This document shows positions 33,774 to 41,514 of a stretch of DNA of 64,000 nucleotides, one piece after another. The DNA lies in assembly GCA_036374135.1 (NCBI GenBank), contig DASUUK010000074.1, positions 124,001 through 188,000 on the forward strand. Direction: 5' to 3'. Under the pieces are notes generated by a model that saw nothing but the letters and a program-made list of their open reading frames with translations, did not search any database and was not told where the DNA came from. Numbering within the stretch: position 1 is the first letter of the stretch; every line of letters starts with the position of its first letter. A program made the position numbers and the translations under genes. This DNA comes from Euzebyales bacterium. Lineage in GTDB: Bacteria > Actinomycetota > Nitriliruptoria > Euzebyales > JAHELV01.

Positions 33774-34756
33774 CGCCCGCGGGCACCGCCAGCGGTGCCG
33801 CGGCCGGTGACGAACCCGGCGACCACGATGTGATGGCCCAGCTGGGCTGGGATGCGGGCTGGGCCGAGACGTTCACCGCACTGGCCGGGACCCCCGCCCG
33901 CGTCGCGCGGGTCGATCGTGGTTGGCTGCGAGTCGTCGACCGCGAGGGTGAGGTGTCGATGGCGCAGCCACGCGATGCACCCGCCGTGGTCACCGGCGAC
34001 TGGATCGGGCGCTCGACCGTCGACGGCCAACCGCGCGTCGTGGACGTCGCCCCGCGCCGGACCGCGCTCGTCCGGCGTGATCCTGCCGAGCACAAGGCGC
34101 GCCCGCAGGTGCTGGCCGCCAACGCCGACCAGGTGTGGATCGTGCACGCCGTCGACCAGCCGCTGCGGCCCGGATGGCTCGACCGTGCGCTCGTCGTCGC
34201 CCACGGCAGCGGCGGTCACCCGGTCGTCGTGGTGGCCAAGCACGATCTGGATCCGGATGACGACACCGCCGCACACGTCGCCGCCCTCGCCCCCGGCACG
34301 GCCGTCGTCATGACGAGCAGCGCCGACGGCCACGGCATCGACGACCTGCGGGCACGACTCAATGGCGGTCGCTGCGCGGCGCTGCTGGGACGCTCGGGCG
34401 CGGGAAAGTCGTCGCTGATCAACGCCCTGGCCGGCACGACGGCGCACCGCACCGCTCGGGTGCGCTCCGGCGACGGGCGCGGACGTCACACGACGACCAG
34501 GCGCTCGCTCGTCCGCGTGGCTGACGGCAGCGTGATCGACACGCCCGGCATCCGTGCGATCGGGCTCTGGGAGCCGGAGCGTGGACTCGCGCGGACCTTC
34601 CCCGACGTCGCTGAGCTCGCGGTCGGCTGCCGCTTCACCGACTGCACCCACCGCCACGAACCGGGCTGCGCGGTGCTCGCGGGCCTCGACACCGGGGCCC
34701 TCGACCGGCGGCGCTACGACCGCTACATCGCATTGAGTGAGCCTGCGCTGACCTGA
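33770..34756 (+). CDS. rsgA: Ribosome small subunit GTPase RsgA
   Basis: A 328-residue circularly permuted GTPase that checks late 30S maturation. An N-terminal OB-type domain (VARVDRGWLRVV, GDWIGRS) is followed by the G domain with permuted order: VVAKHDL (G4), then P-loop LLGRSGAGKSSLINAL, the GRHTTTRR switch region and DTPGIR. The zinc-binding tail has VGCRFTDCTHRHEPGCAV, the C-x4-C-x-H-x5-C set. GTG start overlaps the ndh stop by four bases. Coupling to a respiratory dehydrogenase is unusual and may be incidental. Confidence 0.94.
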   Translation: MTPAGTASGAAAGDEPGDHDVMAQLGWDAGWAETFTALAGTPARVARVDRGWLRVVDREGEVSMAQPRDAPAVVTGDWIGRSTVDGQPRVVDVAPRRTALVRRDPAEHKARPQVLAANADQVWIVHAVDQPLRPGWLDRALVVAHGSGGHPVVVVAKHDLDPDDDTAAHVAALAPGTAVVMTSSADGHGIDDLRARLNGGRCAALLGRSGAGKSSLINALAGTTAHRTARVRSGDGRGRHTTTRRSLVRVADGSVIDTPGIRAIGLWEPERGLARTFPDVAELAVGCRFTDCTHRHEPGCAVLAGLDTGALDRRRYDRYIALSEPALT

Positions 34757-34899
34757 CGTCCTGTCCCCGCCGTCACGCACGGATCGCAGCGAAGAATTCA
34801 TCAGCATTGGGGTTTTCGTCAGCGCGGACAATGTCACGCTGGCGTCGACGGCGCACGGATCGTGCGCGGACATCGTTCGAGGGGCGGATCGCGTTGACC

Positions 34900-37644
34900 A
34901 TGCAGTGGCAGCGGGTGCGGAAGATCGGCCACGCTCTGGGCGTGCTGATCGCACTCGCGCTGCTGGCGGTGGTCGCGGTGGCCCCCGCGGCCGCCCAGGT
35001 CACATCCGACGTCGACCCGCTGGACCGGTTCGACGTGCTCGGCGTCCGCACGGGCGACCGTGCCGAGATCCTGTTCGCCGCACCGCCGGGCACGGCCACG
35101 CAGCAACTCACCGGCGACGACGTCGCCGTGCAGGTCGACGGCACGGAGGGCGCCGCCCGGCTGCAGCGCCTGCCGATCGATGAGCTCCATGTCGCGGTCG
35201 TCGTCGACACCACCGTCCCGATCGCCGATCTCCGGGCCATCCAGGGAGCGGTCGTCCAGCTTGCACTCGCGCTGCCCCAGGGCGCGACCATGCGGATCGT
35301 GGATGCCACAGGCGCCGTCGGGGCGCCGGCACCCGTGCCCGGGCCGGCCATCGCACAGGTCCGCCAGCTGACGGCCGGGACGGGCGACGACCTCCAGCGC
35401 GGCGTGGTGCAGGCGAAGGCCGGGCTGGACACCTCGAACGCTGACCGGGGGGTCCTGGTCGTGATCGGGCGGGACCTCGGCGAACGACTGCGGCCCATCG
35501 GTGGCCAGGGGTTCCGTCGCCTGCACGAGTTGATCGACGTCGGCGGTCCGGACGCCGACACCACCCTGCTGGGTCCACGGGCGGCCGGGAACGTCAGGAC
35601 CGTGGACGGCCCGGCCGCGGTCCTCGCGGCGACCGACCGCGTGTCGCACAACGTCGGCAACCTGTACCGCGCCACGGTCGACGTGCCGGCCGACGGCGCG
35701 GAGACTGTGACCCTGCGGGTGGCCGCCGCCGGCGTTGACGGATCGTCGCGCACGCTCGCGCTGGATCCCGACAGCATCCGCCCGGTCGACGCGTCGGTGC
35801 CAGACGGCGCCGACCCGGACACGAGCGCGGCGGACGTCGAGGAGGCGGGGGGCGACACCGCACCCGACCGCGCACGAGCGTCACCGATCACGGGTGTCAC
35901 ACTGCGCGACATCGTGCTTCCGGTGCTGCTCGCAGGTGTCCTGCTCGTCGCACTCGCGGTCGTGTGGCTGTCGGCACGCGTGTGGCAACGCCGGCTGCGG
36001 CCACGCTGGCGGGCGGCCGCCGCCAGGCGCACGGCGGCGGCTGCCGCGGACGCGTCGTCGTGGCGCCGGCAACGGGGATACGTCGACGCCACCGGATACG
36101 AGCGGGCGACCGTCGGTCGGCCGGTTGGACGGCGCCACCGAGGAGGGCTCTCGGCCGACGCCGACGGCGCCCCGACCGTCACGAGCTCAGCGACCGTCGG
36201 TCGGCGGGTTGGACGGCGCCACCGAGGAGGGCTCTCGGCCGACGCCGACGGCGCCCCGACCTCGCCCAGCGCCCCGACCGTCACGAGCTCAGCGACGGTC
36301 GGCGACGGCTCGGGGAATGGCGCCGCCACCGCCGGGACCGCCGCATCCAGGGACGCGACGGAGTCGTCGGACGGCGCGGCGGCCGTCACCGTCACCGGCG
36401 CCGCGACGCCCGACCGCACGGCGACGCCCGACCGCACGGCAGCCGGCACCACCGGCGAGCCTGTCCTCCGCAGGTCCGCGCCCCGGCAGTCCGGCACCAC
36501 GGCAGCCGGTGCCGCGGCGACCGCCGGACCTGCGCCAGCCACGACGACCACCACCCCCGGACCCGTCGCCGGGGACGCGGCAGGTGAGCGGACGCTTCGC
36601 AGGGACGACACAGCGCTCGACGACGCCTCCGGGTCGACGAGCGCCGGACCCGGGCCGCGTCCGCGCCGCCGGCGTGCCGCGGACGCGGGGCGGCCCATCG
36701 CCAAGCTGAGCCCGCAGACCCGCGAGGCGCTGGCGCACGCCCACCGCAGTCTGCGCCAGCTGGCGCTCGCGTCACGCGCGGCCGCCGACAGCGTGCCGGA
36801 CGACCTGTTCCGACTGACCGAGGCACGTGCCAGCGTCGCCCTCAGCCGCCAGGACATCGACCTGGACGAGGTGCTGCTGCGGACCCTGGCCGACGAGGAC
36901 GACGCCGACGTCGAGCTCGTCCGTCGCACCGCCGCCGCACTTTCGACCGGCTGGCAGCACACCGCCCACCGCTCGTCGGCGCCACCACCGATCATCGAGA
37001 TCAACGCCGTGCTGACCGGCGCCACCGCACCGGGACGGACGCCGCGTGGGCCCCGTCGGCCCGTCGCGCCCGTGCGCGCGCTCAACCCGCTGGTCGACAT
37101 CGGCCTGGAGCACGTCGTGCTCGCCCGGCACCCCGACCGGGACAGCGAACTGGTGGCACGGGCCGTGACCGCGACCGACATTATGCGTGCGGCCCGGCTG
37201 GCCCGACCCGCGCTGGCGATCAGTCCGTGGCTGCTCGACGAACGGGTCGGCTACCGCGCGGCGCTCGACGCGGACCTCAACGATTCCGACCAGCGCGACC
37301 AGTGGCTCCAGCTGCTGTGCGGCTGCCTCGCGCGCGCCGCGACCGGGTCCACGGCACAGCTGGAACGGCTCGATCGACTGCGGGAGCGGTACCGCGCCCG
37401 CGCCACCGACACGCGGATGCTGCCCCTGATCGACCTGCTGCTGGCCCACCCGATCATCGATGCGTCGTTCGTCAGGCGCCGGTTGTCGACGTCGGGGCGC
37501 ACCGCAAACCGACTGCTGACCGAAGCGGAACGCGCGGGATGGATCCGCCGCGACCACCGGCGGACGGGCACGTGGTGCGCGGAGCAGATCCTCTCGCTGT
37601 TCTCCACCGTCGACGTGCGGGCGCGCAGCTCACAGCCCGCCTGA
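34900..37644 (+). CDS. Membrane protein: VWA-like ectodomain, TM helix, Fic-shell/winged-helix C-terminus
   Basis: A 914-residue protein of unusual design. Residues 1-33 are a signal peptide ending AVAPAAAQ. Residues about 60-280 look like a von Willebrand A-type fold (ELHVAVVVDTTVPIADLRAI, then GVLVVIGRDLGERL), but the MIDAS position reads DTTVP, not DxSxS. One helix spans about 333-352 (VLLAGVLLVALAVVWLSA), placing the rest in the cytoplasm. A 250-residue low-complexity linker includes two 28-residue repeats. From about 603, LSPQTREALAHAHRSL and DDLFRLTEARASVALS resemble the N-terminal helices of Fic proteins, and ALAISPWLLDERVGYRAALD to the end (IDLLLAHPIID, SGRTANRLLTEAERAGWI) resembles the Fic C-terminal helices and winged helix. 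The catalytic HPFxxGNGR is absent. A TTG at 34894 is an alternative start. Confidence 0.75.
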   Translation: MQWQRVRKIGHALGVLIALALLAVVAVAPAAAQVTSDVDPLDRFDVLGVRTGDRAEILFAAPPGTATQQLTGDDVAVQVDGTEGAARLQRLPIDELHVAVVVDTTVPIADLRAIQGAVVQLALALPQGATMRIVDATGAVGAPAPVPGPAIAQVRQLTAGTGDDLQRGVVQAKAGLDTSNADRGVLVVIGRDLGERLRPIGGQGFRRLHELIDVGGPDADTTLLGPRAAGNVRTVDGPAAVLAATDRVSHNVGNLYRATVDVPADGAETVTLRVAAAGVDGSSRTLALDPDSIRPVDASVPDGADPDTSAADVEEAGGDTAPDRARASPITGVTLRDIVLPVLLAGVLLVALAVVWLSARVWQRRLRPRWRAAAARRTAAAAADASSWRRQRGYVDATGYERATVGRPVGRRHRGGLSADADGAPTVTSSATVGRRVGRRHRGGLSADADGAPTSPSAPTVTSSATVGDGSGNGAATAGTAASRDATESSDGAAAVTVTGAATPDRTATPDRTAAGTTGEPVLRRSAPRQSGTTAAGAAATAGPAPATTTTTPGPVAGDAAGERTLRRDDTALDDASGSTSAGPGPRPRRRRAADAGRPIAKLSPQTREALAHAHRSLRQLALASRAAADSVPDDLFRLTEARASVALSRQDIDLDEVLLRTLADEDDADVELVRRTAAALSTGWQHTAHRSSAPPPIIEINAVLTGATAPGRTPRGPRRPVAPVRALNPLVDIGLEHVVLARHPDRDSELVARAVTATDIMRAARLARPALAISPWLLDERVGYRAALDADLNDSDQRDQWLQLLCGCLARAATGSTAQLERLDRLRERYRARATDTRMLPLIDLLLAHPIIDASFVRRRLSTSGRTANRLLTEAERAGWIRRDHRRTGTWCAEQILSLFSTVDVRARSSQPA
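36106..36270 (+). repeat. 84-bp in-frame direct repeat in linker
   Basis: The unit starting at 36106 recurs at 36190. It encodes 28 residues, ATVGRxVGRRHRGGLSADAD and on to APTVTSS; the second copy has a six-residue insertion near its end. DNA identity is nearly complete, indicating a recent duplication in the linker of the VWA/Fic-like protein. Confidence 0.88.
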
Positions 37645-37669
37645 CAGAGGGCAGCCAAAGCATGCGGCA

Positions 37670-37690
37670 ACCGCGGCTCGTGACCGCGGT
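37670..37690 (+). terminator. Short hairpin after the VWA/Fic-like gene
   Basis: ACCGCGG (37670-37676) and CCGCGGT (37684-37690) form a perfect 7-bp stem with a seven-base loop. No T-tract. Candidate terminator. Confidence 0.4.
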
Positions 37691-37922
37691 GTGTACCCCT
37701 GCTGATGGCGGGACCGGCCGGCGCGCGGTCCGAGACAACGACGGTCACGCTGGTCCACGGTTCCGGGGCGGCTCGCCGACGACGCGCGGCGACTCCCGGA
37801 CCACTCCCGCAACCGGGGTCGACCACCCCGCGTCCCGCCACAGCGGGCTCGTGCACGTGGGTGTGGCACCCGCGCGCACCCGCCATCCGCACCGGTTCCA
37901 TGGCCGGCGGCCATCGACATCG

Positions 37923-37928
37923 TACGTT
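37923..37928 (+). promoter_or_regulatory. Candidate -10 box for rmuC
   Basis: TACGTT in a local AT-richer patch, 39 bases upstream of the rmuC GTG; it would give a leader of about 32 bases that includes the GAGAGGAG ribosome-binding site. Confidence 0.4.
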
Positions 37929-37967
37929 TGTTCGGCCCCGCAGGACATCTGAGAGGAGCATGCGGAC

Positions 37968-39119
37968 GTGGTCACCATCATCGCGGTGCTCGTTGCGATC
38001 ACCGGCACGTTCGCGGTCGTGTGGTTCGCTCTCGGTCAGCAACGCCGTCAGCTGGCCGATGCGTCCGCCGAGCTCGAACGGCGCCTGCAGGCCGACCGCG
38101 CGGCACAGCTGCACACGACGGTCGACACCGTGGTGTCACTCGCCCGCCAGCAGCTCGGGGCGGTCCGCGACGCCGAGACGGAGCGGCTCGCCGGCACCGA
38201 GTCGCGGATCGGGCTGCAGCTCACGCAGATGCGCGGCGAGCTCGACCAGGTGACGTCGCTGGTCCGCCAGCTCGAGACCAGTCGCGCCGAGCAGTACGGC
38301 TCGCTGACCGAACAGCTGGCCGAGGCCGGGCGCCAGACGCGCCTGCTGAGCGACACCGCCAACGATCTACGCCAGGCGCTGTCATCGAGCCAGGCCCGCG
38401 GTCAGTGGGGCGAGCGGATGGCCGAGGACGTGCTCCAGCTCGCAGGGTTCCTCGAAGGGGTGAACTACCAGAGGCAACGACGCCTGGACACCGGCGGCGT
38501 GCCCGACTTCACGTTCATGCTGCCGCGCGGCCTCGAGCTGCACATGGATGTGAAGTTCCCGCTCGACAACTACCTGCGCTACCTCGACGCCGACAACGAC
38601 ACCGACGGCGAGCGCCACCGCAAAGGATTCCTGCGGGACGCGCGCGACCGCGTCCGTGAGCTGGCCGACCGGGGGTACCGCGATCCCGACGCGTCCGTCG
38701 ACTGCGTCCTGATGTTCATCCCCAACGAGGCGCTGTTCGGGTTCATACAGGAGCACGACCGCGGCCTGGTCGACGACGCCCTGCGCCGGCGGATCATCCT
38801 GTGCTCGCCGCTGACGTTGTTCGCCGTGCTCGCTGTGGTCCGGCAGTCGGTCGACAACTTCCAACTCGAGCGCACATCCGACGAGATCCTGTCACTGCTC
38901 TCGGACTTCCGTGGTCAGTGGGACAAGTTCTGCGACGAGTTCGACAAGCTCGGCACGCACCTCACGCGGTCACAGAAGACCTACGACGCCCTGTGCACCA
39001 CCAGACGGCGCCAGCTCGAGCGGCCATTGGACAAGCTGGAGGATCTGCGCGCGGAACGCGAAGATCCCGCGCCGCCCTCGTCGCAGCCGGAACTGCGGGC
39101 GGTCGGCTCGGGATCGTGA
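37968..39119 (+). CDS. rmuC: DNA recombination protein RmuC family
   Basis: A 383-residue protein with an N-terminal membrane helix (about 2-22), a long coiled-coil (about 25-140) and a C-terminal nuclease-like domain. The RmuC core is clear: SSSQARGQWGERMAEDVL, GVPDFTFMLP, LHMDVKFPLDNYLRYLDAD and VDCVLMFIPNEALFGFI. In E. coli RmuC limits DNA inversions and has a predicted PD-(D/E)xK fold; the Asp, Lys pair in MDVKFP fits that. GTG start with GAGAGGAG upstream. It stands alone and ends at a strong hairpin shared with the ferredoxin gene. Confidence 0.92.
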   Translation: MVTIIAVLVAITGTFAVVWFALGQQRRQLADASAELERRLQADRAAQLHTTVDTVVSLARQQLGAVRDAETERLAGTESRIGLQLTQMRGELDQVTSLVRQLETSRAEQYGSLTEQLAEAGRQTRLLSDTANDLRQALSSSQARGQWGERMAEDVLQLAGFLEGVNYQRQRRLDTGGVPDFTFMLPRGLELHMDVKFPLDNYLRYLDADNDTDGERHRKGFLRDARDRVRELADRGYRDPDASVDCVLMFIPNEALFGFIQEHDRGLVDDALRRRIILCSPLTLFAVLAVVRQSVDNFQLERTSDEILSLLSDFRGQWDKFCDEFDKLGTHLTRSQKTYDALCTTRRRQLERPLDKLEDLRAEREDPAPPSSQPELRAVGSGS

Positions 39120-39147
39120 CGACCACCCGGGACGACCACGCGGCACG

Positions 39148-39181
39148 TCGCGGTCGTGAGGCCCGTACGGGCTCACCGCGA
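39148..39181. terminator. Compound hairpin between rmuC and fdxA
   Basis: An inner palindrome GCCCG-TA-CGGGC with GTGA/TCAC arms is enclosed by TCGCGG and CCGCGA, giving a long, slightly bulged stem between the convergent genes. Likely bidirectional terminator. Confidence 0.65.
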
Positions 39182-39207
39182 CATGGCGGGCCTGTCGGGC
39201 TGAGCGA

Positions 39208-39531
39208 TCAGAAGCTCCAGTTCGCGACCTTGGGGTGGTCGGTCGCCTGGACCCCGACGACGGCCGCACCGCCCGGGGCGCCGAGACCGGTCACGGTGTC
39301 CTCGAAGAACTCCCGGTTGATGGCCGTGAACTCGGTCCACATGTCCGGGATGTCGTCCTCGTAGGCGATGGCCTCGACAGGGCAGACCGGCTCGCACGCG
39401 GCGCAGTCGATGCACTCGTCGGGCTGGATGTACAGCATCCGCTCGCCCTCGTAGATGCAGTCCACGGGGCACTCTTCCACGCAGGCACGGTCCTTGACGT
39501 CGATGCATGGTTCAGCGATCACGTACACCAT
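39208..39531 (-). CDS. fdxA: 7Fe ferredoxin of the FdxA type
   Basis: A 107-residue ferredoxin with [3Fe-4S] and [4Fe-4S] sites. Cysteines are in AEPCIDVKDRACVEECPVDC and DECIDCAACEPVCPVEAI, the arrangement of actinobacterial FdxA, and the length including the C-terminal DMWTEFTAINREFF region is typical. It can donate electrons to cytochromes P450 and other oxidoreductases; FdxA-like proteins are often induced by low oxygen or acid stress. The start MVYVIAEPC fits relatives exactly; GGAG lies about 12 bases upstream. An ATG eight codons earlier is less likely. Confidence 0.94.
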   Translation of the reverse strand: MVYVIAEPCIDVKDRACVEECPVDCIYEGERMLYIQPDECIDCAACEPVCPVEAIAYEDDIPDMWTEFTAINREFFEDTVTGLGAPGGAAVVGVQATDHPKVANWSF

Positions 39532-39659
39532 GGGTGTGGGTGCTCCTTCAGCCATCGGCCATGCCCCGGCGCGAACACGGGGGCGGTCCTCACGATCGTT
39601 CGCCTCTACCCTAGCGGCTGTCGGCGCAGTTCCTGCGCGCGGTGCGCGACAATGGCCAC

Positions 39660-39935
39660 ATGGCATCGATGCGCGCACGCCTGACGGTACGGATCTCACC
39701 CGACGACGTGGGCACGCGGGTGTCCGTGCGCGCCCGCCACCGCGGTCCGGAGGCCAGCATGGTCGATGTCGTCGGCGTGCTGCGCGCCTGGGACGACGAG
39801 GCGCTGACGATCGAGCGACGCGACGGCTCGACGGCCACGGTCGCGGTCGCAGATCTCGTCGCCGGCCGGGTCGTGCCGCCAGCGCCCGCTCGTGCGGACG
39901 GCCGACCTGTGCGAGGCGGGGGCCACGGCCCGTAG
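39660..39935 (+). CDS. Small barrel-like protein resembling GNAT N-terminal domain
   Basis: A 91-residue protein. VRISPDDVGTRVSVRARHRG, DVVGVLRAWDDEALTIERRD and DLVAGRVVPPAP resemble the small SH3-like domain that precedes the acetyltransferase domain in many actinobacterial GNAT proteins. Here it stands alone with no GNAT domain following. Function unknown; a nucleic acid or protein-binding role is a guess. Start is uncertain among ATG 39660 and nearby ATG 39669 or GTG 39642. Its last codon overlaps a TAGACT box that may serve the next gene. Confidence 0.6.
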   Translation: MASMRARLTVRISPDDVGTRVSVRARHRGPEASMVDVVGVLRAWDDEALTIERRDGSTATVAVADLVAGRVVPPAPARADGRPVRGGGHGP

Positions 39936-39968
39936 ACTCGGCCGGGCATCCGGCGGAGGGGAGTCACG

Positions 39969-40421
39969 GTGGATGTGCTGGTCAACACCGATGCCACGAA
40001 CGCCCGGACGGCCGCCGCCACGGACGTGCTCGACTGCCTGCTGCGGGCGGCCACGCGCGTCGCGGCCCGTCAGAGCGGACAGTTGCGCGATCTCGGCCTG
40101 TCGCCGAGCGCCTTCGCTCTGCTCCGTCATCTGGCCGCCGCCGACGACGGCCTGCAGCCGTGTGCGCTCGCGGACCTGCTGGCGGTGACGCGCCCGTCGG
40201 TCTGCGGCCTGATCGACGGCCTGCAGGCCAAGGGGCTCGTCTGCCGTGAGCCGCACGACCACGACGGCCGGCGCGTGATAGTCCGGCTCACGCGCGCCGG
40301 CGCTGCGCTGCAGTCACGGCACGGGGCTGCGTTCGAGACGAGCCAGCGCGCCCTGCTGTCGGACCTGTCGGCAACCGAGCAACGCGAGCTCGCGCGGCTC
40401 GTGGACAGGGTGGGTGCCTGA
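39969..40421 (+). CDS. MarR family transcriptional regulator
   Basis: A 150-residue winged-helix regulator. LRDLGLSPSAFALLRHLAAA leads into the HTH LQPCALADLLAVTRPSVCGL then IDGLQAKGLVCREPH, and the wing DHDGRRVIVRLTRAG, the family signature. Targets unknown; it is not directly beside an efflux or degradation gene. The GTG start has GGAGGGG upstream, and TAGACT at 39933 is a possible -10. MarR proteins usually sense small aromatic or phenolic ligands or oxidants. Confidence 0.9.
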   Translation: MDVLVNTDATNARTAAATDVLDCLLRAATRVAARQSGQLRDLGLSPSAFALLRHLAAADDGLQPCALADLLAVTRPSVCGLIDGLQAKGLVCREPHDHDGRRVIVRLTRAGAALQSRHGAAFETSQRALLSDLSATEQRELARLVDRVGA

Positions 40422-40439
40422 CGACCGGCGCCCGCGGGC

Positions 40440-41213
40440 TCACCCGCCGACGAGCTCCAACAGGCGATCGTGGAGCACGCCGTTGGACGCGAGCCAGGGT
40501 CCGTCAGCCAGATCCGACGCGCCGTCCCACCGGGAGATCCGTCCACCGGACTCGGGGATCACCGTCAGCATGGGCGCGATGTCCCACACGCGCACGCCCG
40601 GATCGACCATCGCGTCGATGTGGCCGCGGGCCACGAGCAGGTACCCGTAGCCGTCCCCCCACGTGCGGGTGCGCATGCCCGAGCCGGCGACGGCCAACAG
40701 GGCGTCGTCAGGCCACCACGGCCGGTCGAAGGAGCTCGTCGACAGGCAGGCACCCGGGACGCGGTCGGTGTCGCTGACGTGCAGTGGCACGCCGTCCCAG
40801 TGGCACCCGAGACCGCGACCGGCCACCGCTCCGACGCCGAGCGCAGGGACGACGATCGTGCCGATCGCGGGACCGTGCTCGTCGAACAGCGCGAGCAGCG
40901 AGCTGTACAGCGGCACGCCCCGGACGAACGATTCGGTGCCGTCGATCGGATCGATCACCCATGTGCGGCGCGAGGAGCCTGACGCCTCGCCACGCTCCTC
41001 GCCGACCACCGCATCGTCCGGGAAGAGCTCGGCGAGACGGGACCGCAGGTGGTCCTCGGCGGCGAGGTCGGCGTCGGTGACGAAGCTGCCGTCACCCTTG
41101 CGGCGCGTGCCGGCATCCTCGGCACCGAACCACCGCAGGGTGAGCTCGGCCGCCTCCCGGGCGATGGTCCCGGCCACGTCGAGCAGGTTCGGGTCGACCG
41201 GCGGCGGCTGCAT
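40440..41213 (-). CDS. Inositol monophosphatase family phosphatase (HisN/SuhB-like)
   Basis: A 257-residue Mg-dependent phosphatase of the IMPase superfamily. Metal-binding motifs are VGEERGEASG (Glu), IDPIDGTESFVRGVP (Asp, Asp) and VWDIAPMLTVI (Asp). Among actinobacterial homologues the KGDGSFVTDADLAAE and ASDLADGPW segments are common in histidinol-phosphatase HisN, but inositol monophosphatase activity is equally possible; no his genes adjoin. The ATG at 41213 begins MQPPPVDPNLLDVA. The upstream gap holds a broken SDR gene on the other strand. Confidence 0.88.
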   Translation of the reverse strand: MQPPPVDPNLLDVAGTIAREAAELTLRWFGAEDAGTRRKGDGSFVTDADLAAEDHLRSRLAELFPDDAVVGEERGEASGSSRRTWVIDPIDGTESFVRGVPLYSSLLALFDEHGPAIGTIVVPALGVGAVAGRGLGCHWDGVPLHVSDTDRVPGACLSTSSFDRPWWPDDALLAVAGSGMRTRTWGDGYGYLLVARGHIDAMVDPGVRVWDIAPMLTVIPESGGRISRWDGASDLADGPWLASNGVLHDRLLELVGG

Positions 41214-41275
41214 CGCGCAGATGCTACCGCCCGACCCCGCGCGGTCGCGCATCCAGCGGCTGGGGCCGTGGCGCG

Positions 41276-41511
41276 GCGGGGCGGCTCGACGTCGCCATCG
41301 CCAACGCCGGTGGCGGAACCGGCGGACGACCGGCCACCTGCTGCTGATCGGGTCGGCCGCGGGCCGTGTCACCATCGATGGTTCGCGTACGCCGCAACGA
41401 TAGTGGGCCGTCACCGGCATGGCCCAGGCGATCCGCGCCGAGGTGCACCGCACGGGTGTGCGCATCACGGTCATCCAGCCCCGGCCACCCGGCCCGCGCC
41501 GCCACGGTCGA
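41276..41511 (+). pseudogene. Broken short-chain dehydrogenase
   Basis: Pieces of an SDR lie in order but in different frames: LDVAIANAGGGTGG from 41285, GHLLLIGSAAGRVTIDGS near 41333-41388, AYAAT near 41390-41400, and WAVTGMAQAIRAEVHRTGVR then ITVIQP from about 41406 to 41501. About 45-50 residues expected between the NAG motif and the strand-5 GHLLLIGS segment are missing, the first nucleotide-binding third is absent, and two frame changes separate the rest. The catalytic YxxxK region is split by the frameshift. It is a remnant, not a gene. Confidence 0.78.
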
Positions 41512-41514
41512 AGG

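Larger units (their letters stand above)
37645..37967. other. 323-base intergenic region before rmuC
   Basis: No protein-coding frame is convincing. It contains a short hairpin 26 bases after the upstream stop (37670-37690), a GC-rich middle of no recognised content, and, near its right end, a TANNNT box and the rmuC ribosome-binding site GAGAGGAG at 37951-37958. Confidence 0.6.

Noticed and set aside
34773-37181. 802-codon open frame on the minus strand
   Set aside because: It is a Ser/Arg/Thr-rich mirror of the VWA/Fic-like gene with no recognisable motif; long antisense frames are expected at this GC content.
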